Shown piece after piece: positions 1 to 4,648 of a stretch of 5,335 bases of DNA. The notes under the pieces are model-generated. The model was not told the origin of the DNA. It saw nothing but the letters and a program-made list of their open reading frames with translations, and ran no database searches. Source of the DNA: Nitrosomonadales bacterium (GTDB taxonomy: Bacteria > Pseudomonadota > Gammaproteobacteria > Burkholderiales > Gallionellaceae); contig JACREA010000248.1 of the NCBI GenBank assembly GCA_016218465.1, forward strand, positions 1-5,335, written 5' to 3'. A program made the translations under genes and the position numbers. Every line of letters begins with the position of its first letter. The first letter of the stretch is position 1.

Positions 1-18
1 CGCTTCATCCGGGCTACG
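1..18. repeat. Edge of a REP-like intergenic palindromic repeat
   Basis: On the minus strand this reads CGTAGCCCGGATGAAGCG, which I recognise as one arm of a widespread proteobacterial intergenic repeat whose full form continues into an inverted GGATTCCG-type arm. The rest would lie left of the window, so only half can be seen. It sits 28 bp past the stop codon of the small minus-strand gene at 47-223. Identification is from memory of the repeat consensus, not from a search. Confidence 0.5.
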
Positions 19-46
19 AATATATTTATACGATTACAAATTGGAT

Positions 47-223
47 TTATGCAACACGGCGCTTTTGCTCCGCGGCAGCGCGCCTCATCCTGGCGATTGA
101 TGCAACCTTTTCTTCCCACGTCTTGGCACGGGCATCTGCGCGGTAGCTGGCTTTGGCCTTGATTACATATTCGAGGCGATCAGGGTTGGTTTTGCCAATT
201 TTATTAGTTTTACTGGTTTTCAT
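47..223 (-). CDS. Small basic protein of unknown function, 58 aa
   Basis: The gene reads from ATG at 223 down to a TAA at 49-47. A good ribosome binding site, GGAG at 232-229, lies 5 nt before the start, and this is the main reason to believe the gene. The product starts MKTSKTNKIG, continues with a segment rich in Lys, Arg, Glu and Ala (residues 16-57, around RLEYVIKAKASYRADARAKT and WEEKVASIARMRRA), and has no signal peptide or membrane segment; one or two charged helices are likely. The W-E-E-K-x-x-x-I-x-R-M pattern resembles short proteins that I recall being encoded just before AbiEii-type nucleotidyltransferases or other toxin-like partners, but the gene that would follow lies beyond the left edge. 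Only 87 bp separate it from the end of gloA on the same strand. Function unknown; the antitoxin-like idea is weak inference. Confidence 0.6.
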   Translation of the reverse strand: MKTSKTNKIGKTNPDRLEYVIKAKASYRADARAKTWEEKVASIARMRRAAAEQKRRVA

Positions 224-265
224 CGCTACTCCAATTCAAGACGTTTTTGGTTCTGTTTTCGAGGT

Positions 266-287
266 TGTACACGCACGCGCGCACGCG
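266..287. other. Alternating purine-pyrimidine tract, possible Z-DNA
   Basis: Every base from 266 to 287 alternates pyrimidine and purine (TGTACACGCACGCGCGCACG and on), mostly CG and CA steps, the kind that most easily adopt the left-handed Z form under negative supercoiling. It lies in the gap between the end of gloA and the start of the small gene, both on the minus strand. The alternation is directly visible; any structural or regulatory role is inference. Confidence 0.4.
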
Positions 288-299
288 GGGCCTATAGTC

Positions 300-314
300 G
301 TAGCATCGGGCTAC
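300..314. repeat. Short hairpin over the gloA stop codon, possible degenerate REP fragment
   Basis: GTAGC (300-304) and GCTAC (310-314) are perfect inverted arms around a 5-nt loop. Read on the minus strand the segment is GTAGCCCGATGCTAC, which matches the REP-like arm at 1-18 (GTAGCCCGGATG) except for one missing G. The gloA stop TAG (313-311) lies inside it. There is no T-run after it on the minus strand, so it is not a standard terminator. The match is short and may be chance. Confidence 0.3.
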
Positions 315-718
315 TTTCTTTCTCCCCGCGACACCATCTTCTTCTGAATCAACTCAATCCTGTAACCATCCGGGTCTTCCACAAACGCAATTGCCGTGCT
401 GCCGTGTTTCATCGCTCCCGCTTCGCGCACGACTTTGCCGCCGAGTCGTTTTATTTTTTCACAGGCAGCGTAGGCGTCTTCCACTTCAATGGCGATGTGG
501 CCGAATGCATTGCCGATCTCATATTTTTCCACACCCCAGTTGTGGGTCAGCTCAATTACAGCGCCGCTGGCTTCATCGTCAAAGCCGACAAAAGCCAAGG
601 TAAATTTCCCTTCGGGGTAGTTGGTGCGGCGCAGCAATTTCATGCCGGGCACGCCGGTATAGAAAGCGAGCGATTTTTCCAGATCGGCTACGCGTAGCAT
701 GGTATGCAGAATGCGCAT
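311..718 (-). CDS. gloA: Lactoylglutathione lyase (glyoxalase I)
   Basis: Cytosolic glyoxalase I isomerises the hemithioacetal of methylglyoxal and glutathione to S-lactoylglutathione, the first step of methylglyoxal detoxification. The 135-aa product is a single VOC-fold chain made of two beta-alpha-beta-beta-beta modules. It opens with MRILHTMLRV, as bacterial GloA proteins do, which fixes the start at 718. All four metal ligands are in the positions known from E. coli GloA: His5, Glu56 (in VIELTHNWG), His74 (in GHIAIEV) and Glu122 (in YRIELIQ). The short loop around residues 100-106 (AGAMKHG) marks the Ni/Co-dependent bacterial class. The SD is weak (GGA at 727-725). The tail after IELIQKK (MVSRGERK) is slightly longer than usual, and the stop codon lies inside a small hairpin (300-314). 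It is divergent from thiD and shares its upstream region. Confidence 0.96.
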   Translation of the reverse strand: MRILHTMLRVADLEKSLAFYTGVPGMKLLRRTNYPEGKFTLAFVGFDDEASGAVIELTHNWGVEKYEIGNAFGHIAIEVEDAYAACEKIKRLGGKVVREAGAMKHGSTAIAFVEDPDGYRIELIQKKMVSRGERK

Positions 719-760
719 CAGGATTCCACTATTTCAATTGCCTTTGGGTTCGTCAGTTAG

Positions 761-792
761 GGTAAAATGCCTGCCCGGAAGCGCATTTTACC
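761..792. promoter_or_regulatory. Perfect 10-bp inverted repeat in the gloA-thiD divergent region
   Basis: GGTAAAATGC (761-770) and GCATTTTACC (783-792) are exact reverse complements separated by 12 bp, so the arm centres are 22 bp apart, about two helical turns. Each arm contains TAAAAT, a -10-like hexamer pointing toward thiD in the left arm (763-768) and toward gloA in the right arm (790-785). A poor -35 (TTGCCT, 738-743) precedes the left one at 19 bp. It could be an operator for a dimeric regulator, a pair of symmetric -10 elements, or an RNA hairpin 11 nt before the thiD start. The symmetry is fact; the role is inferred. Confidence 0.5.
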
Positions 793-803
793 ATCCATAC
801 ATC

Positions 804-1646
804 ATGTCCGAATCTTTCCCTCTTGTAATGAGTTTTGCCGCAACCGATCCCAGCGGTGGTGCGGGTTTGCAGGCTGACCTGCTGACCATTTCCAGCATGG
901 GCTGTCACCCGTTATCGGTGGTCACGGCCATCACCGTGCAGGATACCAGCGGGGTGGATGATGTGCTGCCGATCGATCCGGAGTGGGTGGTGGATCAGGC
1001 GCGCGCGATGCTGGAAGACGTGCCGGTAGCGGCGTTCAAGATAGGGCTGCTTGGCAGCGTGGAAAACATTGCGGCGATTGCCGAGGTGTTGTCGGATTAC
1101 CCCGATATTCCGTTGGTGCTCGACCCTGTGCTGGCATCGGGACGCGGCGACGAGTTGGTGAATGAAGACATGATCGACGCGATGCGCGAGTTGCTGATTC
1201 CGCAGACCACCATCATCACGCCGAATAGCATGGAGGCGCGCCGCCTCGCGCTAGATGAGAATGACGATGAGGATGACCCAACCCTGGAAGAGTGCGCCAA
1301 ACGCATTCTTCGCATGGGTTGCGAGTATGTGCTGATTACCGGCACGCATGAACAGACACCCAAGGTCATCAATACCTTGTACGGCGAACGTGGAGTGATT
1401 AGCAGCAAAAGCTGGGCGCGCCTGCCGGGAATTTATCACGGTTCCGGTTGCACCTTGTCATCCGCAATTGCGGCCCTGCTGGCTCAGGGCGTGGATGTGC
1501 CAGAAGCGGTAAAGGAGGCACAGGAATACACATGGCAAACCCTGAGCGCGGGCTTCCGCCCCGGCATGGGACAGCATATTCCGGACCGTTTGTTCTGGGC
1601 GCGCGGCGAAGAGGATGAAGAGCATCAACCAGAACGCCCGAATTAA
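804..1646 (+). CDS. thiD: Hydroxymethylpyrimidine/phosphomethylpyrimidine kinase
   Basis: ThiD phosphorylates 4-amino-5-hydroxymethyl-2-methylpyrimidine phosphate (and usually HMP) with ATP to give HMP pyrophosphate, the pyrimidine half of thiamine. The 280-aa product has the ribokinase-like fold: the substrate-binding start SFAATDPSGGAGLQADL (10-26), KIG (79-81), DPVLASGRG (107-115), TPNSMEARRL (139-148), the ITG strand end (178-180) and the anion-hole motif GSGCTLSSA (213-221) with catalytic-position Cys216. I chose ATG 804 because family homology begins a few residues later; the 35 codons upstream in frame are not ThiD-like and cross the inverted repeat. No clear SD precedes 804. Two acidic stretches stand out, DENDDEDD (151-158) and EEDEEH (269-274). 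thiE, the next enzyme in the pathway, lies 157 bp downstream on the same strand. Confidence 0.95.
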   Translation: MSESFPLVMSFAATDPSGGAGLQADLLTISSMGCHPLSVVTAITVQDTSGVDDVLPIDPEWVVDQARAMLEDVPVAAFKIGLLGSVENIAAIAEVLSDYPDIPLVLDPVLASGRGDELVNEDMIDAMRELLIPQTTIITPNSMEARRLALDENDDEDDPTLEECAKRILRMGCEYVLITGTHEQTPKVINTLYGERGVISSKSWARLPGIYHGSGCTLSSAIAALLAQGVDVPEAVKEAQEYTWQTLSAGFRPGMGQHIPDRLFWARGEEDEEHQPERPN

Positions 1647-1688
1647 CGGCAGGGTCAAAAATCTCCGCCCCGAATGTGCGGTCGATTG

Positions 1689-1790
1689 CTCCCTCGCCCG
1701 CATGGCGGGATAACCAGCGACTTGGCCGCTGTCTTTTGGCGGCTTAGTCGCATGGCTAGTAGTTTTATCAGAGGGTTGGGGAGAGGGTGA
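1689..1790. repeat. Split hairpin repeat (C/G-rich REP-like element interrupted by 60 bp)
   Basis: The left part (1689-1710) holds CCCTCGCCCGC (1691-1701), then ATG, then GCGGGA. The right part (1771-1790) is GAGGGTTGGGGAGAGGGTGA. If the 60 bp between 1710 and 1771 are removed, CCCTC-G-CCCGC faces GCGGG-A-GAGGG, an 11-bp stem with a single mismatch around an ATG loop. The rejoined sequence resembles a common proteobacterial intergenic repeat of the GAGAGGGTTGGGG type. It fills most of the thiD-thiE gap, which otherwise contains no gene. The family identity is from memory. Confidence 0.5.
1711..1770. repeat. 60-bp hairpin-bearing segment inserted in the split repeat
   Basis: This segment folds by itself. 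GCGACT (1717-1722) pairs with AGTCGC (1746-1751) and GCCGC (1725-1729) with GCGGC (1739-1743), across a two-base internal mismatch and a 9-nt loop. The stem extends outward through CCA (1714-1716) and TGG (1753-1755) past one bulged A. It could be a very small non-autonomous element or REP variant. Its ends show at most a 2-bp GA repeat, so no convincing target duplication supports transposition. Confidence 0.4.
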
Positions 1791-1803
1791 TAGGTAGAGT
1801 AAA

Positions 1804-2436
1804 GTGAGCCAAATTCCCCACCAGGGCATCAGCGGCCTGTACGCAATTACGCCGGACGAAAACGACACGGCGGAGTTGCTGCGTAAGGTGCGTTTGGTGT
1901 TACTGGGCGGAGCGCGGGTAGTGCAGTATCGCAACAAGACTGCCGATGTGGCGTTGCGCTTGAAACAAGCGGAAGCTTTGCGCGAATTGACGCGTGAATT
2001 TGCCGTGCCGCTGATCCTCAATGACGATGCGGCATTGGCGCAGCAAGTGTATGCCGACGGCGTGCACTTGGGCGGTGCGGATGGCAGCGTGGCGGCTGCG
2101 CGCGCGGTGCTAGGCAGCGGCAAGCTGATCGGTGTGTCTTGCTATAATCGCCTGGCGCTGGCGCATGAAGCAGTGCGGCAAGGCGCGGGTTACGTGGCAT
2201 TCGGCAGTTTTTTTTCTTCCGCAGTGAAGCCCGATGCGGTAGTTGCCACGCCTGATTTACTGCGGCAGGCGCGCCGCGAACTTGCAGTACCGCTGGTGGC
2301 GATTGGCGGCATCACGGTGCAAAATGGCGCGCAGTTGCTGGAAGCGGGCGCAGATGCGCTGGCAGTGATTTCGGCGGTGTTCGCCGCACCGGATGTTGAA
2401 GGCGCAGCAAGAGAATTTTCCAATCTCTTCAAATAA
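1804..2436 (+). CDS. thiE: Thiamine-phosphate synthase
   Basis: ThiE couples HMP pyrophosphate with hydroxyethylthiazole phosphate carboxylate to form thiamine phosphate, the step that uses the ThiD product. The 210-aa TIM-barrel protein shows the family landmarks in order: GLYAITPD (11-18), the pyrophosphate-binding QYRNK (41-45), LILNDDAALA (70-79) with the Asp of the Mg site, ADGVHLGGAD (84-93), IGVSCYN (109-115), the phosphate loop FGSFFSSAVKPDA (133-145), PLVAIGGIT (163-171) and ADALAVISAVF (183-193). QYRNK and FFSSAVKP replace the more usual QLREK and IFPTxTK, as in other betaproteobacterial ThiE. The start is GTG at 1804: an in-frame TAG at 1795-1797 excludes anything earlier and homology begins at residue 9. 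The SD is weak (GGTAGAG, 1793-1799). It may be transcribed from thiD or from within the repeat-filled gap. Confidence 0.95.
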   Translation: MSQIPHQGISGLYAITPDENDTAELLRKVRLVLLGGARVVQYRNKTADVALRLKQAEALRELTREFAVPLILNDDAALAQQVYADGVHLGGADGSVAAARAVLGSGKLIGVSCYNRLALAHEAVRQGAGYVAFGSFFSSAVKPDAVVATPDLLRQARRELAVPLVAIGGITVQNGAQLLEAGADALAVISAVFAAPDVEGAAREFSNLFK

Positions 2437-2588
2437 AGGGAGGATGCCTTTAAGAAAATTGCTTTTGCGGGATGAAGCACAAGGAGCCGCACAGCGAATG
2501 ACGAGGCATATCGGGTTGATAGACGAGAAATGAGCGAGCACGCGACGCCGTGATTCGCCCGCAAAACAAATTTATAAAGGTATCCAGC
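2437..2588 (+). other. thiE-hemL spacer, no convincing gene
   Basis: The 152-bp spacer opens with AGGGAGGA (2437-2444), a strong SD-like purine run placed directly against an ATG (2444) with no spacing. The 29-codon frame that follows (to TGA at 2531-2533) is therefore unlikely to be translated. TTGATA at 2517-2522 resembles a -35 box, but no -10 lies at the right distance. TTTATAAA at 2571-2578 is -10-like but overlaps the hemL ribosome binding site. hemL is probably cotranscribed with thiE or has a weak promoter here. Confidence 0.3.
2576..2580 (+). promoter_or_regulatory. Ribosome binding site of hemL
   Basis: AAAGG lies 8 nt before the ATG at 2589. It decides the start in favour of 2589 over the in-frame GTG at 2550, which would add 13 residues unlike the family. 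Confidence 0.6.
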
Positions 2589-3869
2589 ATGACTTCGCAC
2601 AATCAACAGCTATTCGATGAATCCCAGAAAGTCATACCGGGCGGAGTGAACTCGCCGGTGCGCGCGTTCCGTTCGGTCGGCGGCACGCCGCTATTTTTCC
2701 AGCGCGGGCAAGGCGCTTATGTATGGGATGCGGACGGCAAAAAATATACCGACTACGTCGGCTCATGGGGGCCGATGATCGTCGGGCATTGCCATCCCGA
2801 TGTGGTCAAGGCGGTGCAGGACGCAGCTGCTCAAGGACTGGGTTTCGGCGCGCCGACCGCAGCCGAACTGGAACTGGCCAACCTGCTGTGCAAATTATTG
2901 CCGAGCCTGGAGATGGTGCGCCTGGTGAGTTCCGGCACCGAAGCCACGATGTCGGCGATTCGTCTGGCGCGCGGCTTTACCGGGCGTTCGCGTATCGTTA
3001 AATTCGAGGGCTGCTATCACGGCCATTCCGACGGGCTGCTGGTGAAGGCCGGTTCCGGCGCGCTGACTTTCGGACAGCCGAGTTCTTCCGGCGTGCCGGC
3101 GGAGATCGCTGCGCTGACCACAGTGCTGGATTACAACGATGCTGCCGGGTTGGAAAAAGCCTTCGCCGCGATGGGTAACGAAATCGCGGCGGTGATCGTC
3201 GAAGTGGTTGCGGGCAACATGAATCTGGTTACGCCCAAACGTGAATTTCTGGATGCGATGCGCAATCTATGTACCAGGCATGGCGCTGTGCTGATTCTCG
3301 ACGAAGTGATGACCGGTTTCCGCGTCGGTCTGCAAGGCGCACAGGGCCATTACGGCATCAAACCCGATCTGGTCACGCTCGGTAAGGTGATGGGTGGTGG
3401 ACTGCCTGCAGCGGCTTTTGGCGGGCGGCGCGATATCATGCAATGCCTCGCGCCGCTCGGCGCGGTTTACCAGGCGGGCACCCTGTCCGGCAATCCGGTG
3501 GCGGTGGCGGCCGGGCTGGCCACACTGAAACTTGTGCAACAACCTGGCTTTTACGAGCGCCTGTCGCAACTGGCGAACCAGCTCACCGAAGGCTTGACCG
3601 CGGCGGCGAAGAAGCGCGGCATTCCGTTCTGTGCGCAAGCAGTGGGCGGCATGTTCGGTCTGTATTTCAGCAAGTCTCTGCCAACCGGCTACGGCGAAGT
3701 GATGAGTTGCGACAAGGAAGCGTTCAACCGTTTCTTTCACGCGATGCTGGATGCGGGTCACTATCTCGCGCCGTCGGCATTCGAGGCAGGCTTTGTGTCC
3801 GCAGCTCATACCGATGCGGACATTGCAGCTACGGTTGCGGCTGCCGACAAGATTTTTGCCAACTGGTAA
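2589..3869 (+). CDS. hemL: Glutamate-1-semialdehyde 2,1-aminomutase
   Basis: HemL is a PLP-dependent aminomutase that turns glutamate-1-semialdehyde into 5-aminolevulinate, the end of the C5 route that feeds heme and siroheme synthesis. From ATG 2589 the product has 426 residues, the length of the E. coli enzyme. Visible landmarks are IPGGVNSPVRAF (16-27), YTDYVGSWGPMIVGH (53-67), the cofactor-phosphate segment SSGTEATMSA (114-123), CYHGHSDG (142-149), LDEVMTGFRVG (237-247) with the Asp that contacts the pyridine nitrogen, the Schiff-base Lys265 in TLGKVMGGG (263-271), and YQAGTLSGNP (294-303). One oddity: EVVAGNMN (205-212), where most relatives I recall have EPVAGNMN. The stop codon overlaps the start of engB by one base. 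HemB, the next enzyme of the pathway, is encoded about 780 bp downstream. Confidence 0.97.
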   Translation: MTSHNQQLFDESQKVIPGGVNSPVRAFRSVGGTPLFFQRGQGAYVWDADGKKYTDYVGSWGPMIVGHCHPDVVKAVQDAAAQGLGFGAPTAAELELANLLCKLLPSLEMVRLVSSGTEATMSAIRLARGFTGRSRIVKFEGCYHGHSDGLLVKAGSGALTFGQPSSSGVPAEIAALTTVLDYNDAAGLEKAFAAMGNEIAAVIVEVVAGNMNLVTPKREFLDAMRNLCTRHGAVLILDEVMTGFRVGLQGAQGHYGIKPDLVTLGKVMGGGLPAAAFGGRRDIMQCLAPLGAVYQAGTLSGNPVAVAAGLATLKLVQQPGFYERLSQLANQLTEGLTAAAKKRGIPFCAQAVGGMFGLYFSKSLPTGYGEVMSCDKEAFNRFFHAMLDAGHYLAPSAFEAGFVSAAHTDADIAATVAAADKIFANW

Positions 3870-4480
3870 TGGGGCTGTTTTCGCAGGCAGCGTTCTACAC
3901 GACGGTAAACCATTTAAGAGATTTGCCGCAGCACGGCGGCATGGAAGTGGCGTTCGTCGGGCGCTCCAACGCGGGCAAGTCGAGCGCGATCAACACGCTG
4001 GCGAACCATGTGCGGTTGGCCTACACCAGCAAGACGCCTGGGCGCACCCAGCACCTCAATTACTTTTCGTTGGGTGACGGCAACTTTCTGGTGGACTTGC
4101 CGGGCTACGGTTACGCCAAAGTGCCGCCGGACGTTCAACGGCATTGGGAACAATTGCTTGGCGAATACCTCCAAACCCGTGAGGAGCTGGCAGGGCTGGT
4201 GATCATCATGGACGCGCGCCACCCGCTGACCGAACTGGACGAGGCCATGCTGGACTGGTTTGCGCCGACCGGCAAGCCGGTGCATGTACTGTTGACCAAA
4301 TCGGACAAACTCAGTCGCCAGCAAGCAACACTGACCCTGAATCGCGTAAAATCCCATCTGGCCGAACATCTTACGCAGTGCTCTGTGCAGTTGTTTTCCA
4401 GTCTGAAAAAGATTGGCATGGAAGAAGCGGAAGGGGTGATTGCCAATTGGTTGCAGCGGATGGGTTCACAATCCCAATAG
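3869..4480 (+). CDS. engB: Ribosome-biogenesis GTP-binding protein EngB (YihA/YsxC)
   Basis: EngB is a small essential TRAFAC-class GTPase needed for late assembly of the large ribosomal subunit. The 203-aa product carries all five G motifs: G1 GRSNAGKSS (31-39), G2 region KTPGRTQ (55-61), G3 DLPGYGYAKVP (76-86), G4 TKSDKLS (143-149) and G5 SSLKK (177-181). The MEVAFVGRSN approach is typical. I place the start at the ATG of 3869-3871, which gives the normal N-terminus MGLFSQAAFY and overlaps the hemL stop as TAATG; the open frame continues far upstream inside hemL but is not EngB-like. There is no independent SD, so translation is probably coupled to hemL by reinitiation. Its stop codon lies just 2 nt before the U-tract of the opposing small RNA terminator, and no plus-strand terminator with a T-run follows. 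Confidence 0.96.
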   Translation: MGLFSQAAFYTTVNHLRDLPQHGGMEVAFVGRSNAGKSSAINTLANHVRLAYTSKTPGRTQHLNYFSLGDGNFLVDLPGYGYAKVPPDVQRHWEQLLGEYLQTREELAGLVIIMDARHPLTELDEAMLDWFAPTGKPVHVLLTKSDKLSRQQATLTLNRVKSHLAEHLTQCSVQLFSSLKKIGMEEAEGVIANWLQRMGSQSQ

Positions 4481-4482
4481 AT

Positions 4483-4521
4483 AAAAAAAGCCCCTAGTCA
4501 AGGGGATTGAGGCTAGGGGCT
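4483..4521 (-). terminator. Intrinsic terminator on the minus strand
   Basis: On the minus strand AGCCCCTAG (4521-4513) and CTAGGGGCT (4497-4489) form a perfect 9-bp GC-rich stem with a 15-nt loop, followed by a run of seven T (4489-4483, the first closing the stem). This is a canonical Rho-independent terminator for leftward transcription. On the plus strand the same hairpin is followed by GAAGTCTTA, not a T-run, so it would end engB transcripts poorly. Confidence 0.85.
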
Positions 4522-4589
4522 GAAGTCTTAACATAGCGTTAAGATACACGTTCAGGGAGGAGAAACGTGGAACGATTCACACCGTTCGC
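4483..4589 (-). ncRNA. Candidate trans-acting small RNA, about 107 nt
   Basis: Read leftward from a predicted start at about 4589, the sequence is a chain of four perfect stem-loops. SL1: GAACG (4587-4583) with CGTTC (4574-4570), 8-nt loop. SL2: CACGTT (4569-4564) with AACGTG (4552-4547), with the loop TCTCCTCCCTG. SL3: TCTTAAC (4544-4538) with GTTAAGA (4532-4526), 5-nt loop. SL4: the intrinsic terminator with its U-tract. A promoter-like sequence lies directly upstream. The SL2 loop is complementary to Shine-Dalgarno sequences, as in C-rich-loop small RNAs of Neisseria, Rhodobacter and Staphylococcus, which repress translation by blocking ribosome binding. No reading frame of note is present. 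No minus-strand gene lies nearby that this terminator could otherwise serve. Expression and targets are unknown; the assignment rests on structure, promoter and terminator. Confidence 0.68.
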
Positions 4590-4594
4590 AACAT

Positions 4595-4623
4595 AAGATA
4601 AGGATTTACTGAAATAGTTCCAG
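4595..4623 (-). promoter_or_regulatory. Predicted sigma-70 promoter of the small RNA
   Basis: On the minus strand CTGGAA (4623-4618) and TATCTT (4600-4595) match 4 of 6 bases each of the -35 and -10 consensus and are spaced by exactly 17 bp. A start about 6 nt past the -10 box falls near 4589, right at the base of the first stem-loop. The region is AT-rich and also serves as the upstream region of divergent hemB. Confidence 0.5.
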
Positions 4624-4638
4624 AAAATCTAAATTATT

Positions 4639-4642
4639 AGGA
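4639..4642 (+). promoter_or_regulatory. Ribosome binding site of hemB
   Basis: AGGA lies 6 nt before the hemB ATG and supports that start. A possible -10 (TAAATT, 4630-4635) is visible upstream, but no good -35 is in place, so the hemB promoter is not assigned with confidence. Confidence 0.6.
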
Positions 4643-4648
4643 AAAATT

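Noticed and set aside
153..347. Plus-strand frame with a hydrophobic segment that looks like a membrane peptide
   Set aside because: It starts at TTG, has no SD, and is antisense to the better supported small gene at 47-223 and to the end of gloA.
699..803. N-terminal extension of ThiD
   Set aside because: The 35 residues do not resemble ThiD, overlap the gloA start and run through the inverted repeat; homology starts just after ATG 804.
719..803. TPP riboswitch upstream of thiD
   Set aside because: The conserved THI-box words (such as CTGAGA) are absent and the 85-bp gap is too short for the full aptamer.
1711..1770. Integron attC site
   Set aside because: The hairpin is attC-like in shape, but the required RYYYAAC and GTTRRRY core sites are not present.
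2444..2533. 29-aa open frame after thiE
   Set aside because: The SD-like run touches the ATG with no spacing and the product resembles nothing I know.
2550..2588. Upstream GTG start for hemL
   Set aside because: ATG 2589 has AAAGG at 8 nt and gives exactly 426 aa, the family length.
3267..3809. 180-aa minus-strand frame inside hemL
   Set aside because: Antisense shadow of a well conserved gene in GC-rich sequence; His/Arg-rich product without recognisable motifs.
3443..3868. Long N-terminal extension of EngB inside hemL
   Set aside because: It is an out-of-frame reading of hemL; the normal EngB N-terminus begins at 3869.
4489..4587. Plus-strand reading of the same hairpins as a hemB leader with GGA (CsrA-like) loop CAGGGAGGAGA
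   Set aside because: Possible, but the T-run and promoter favour the minus strand, and no plus-strand start or switch to the hemB SD can be seen. Kept as the main alternative.
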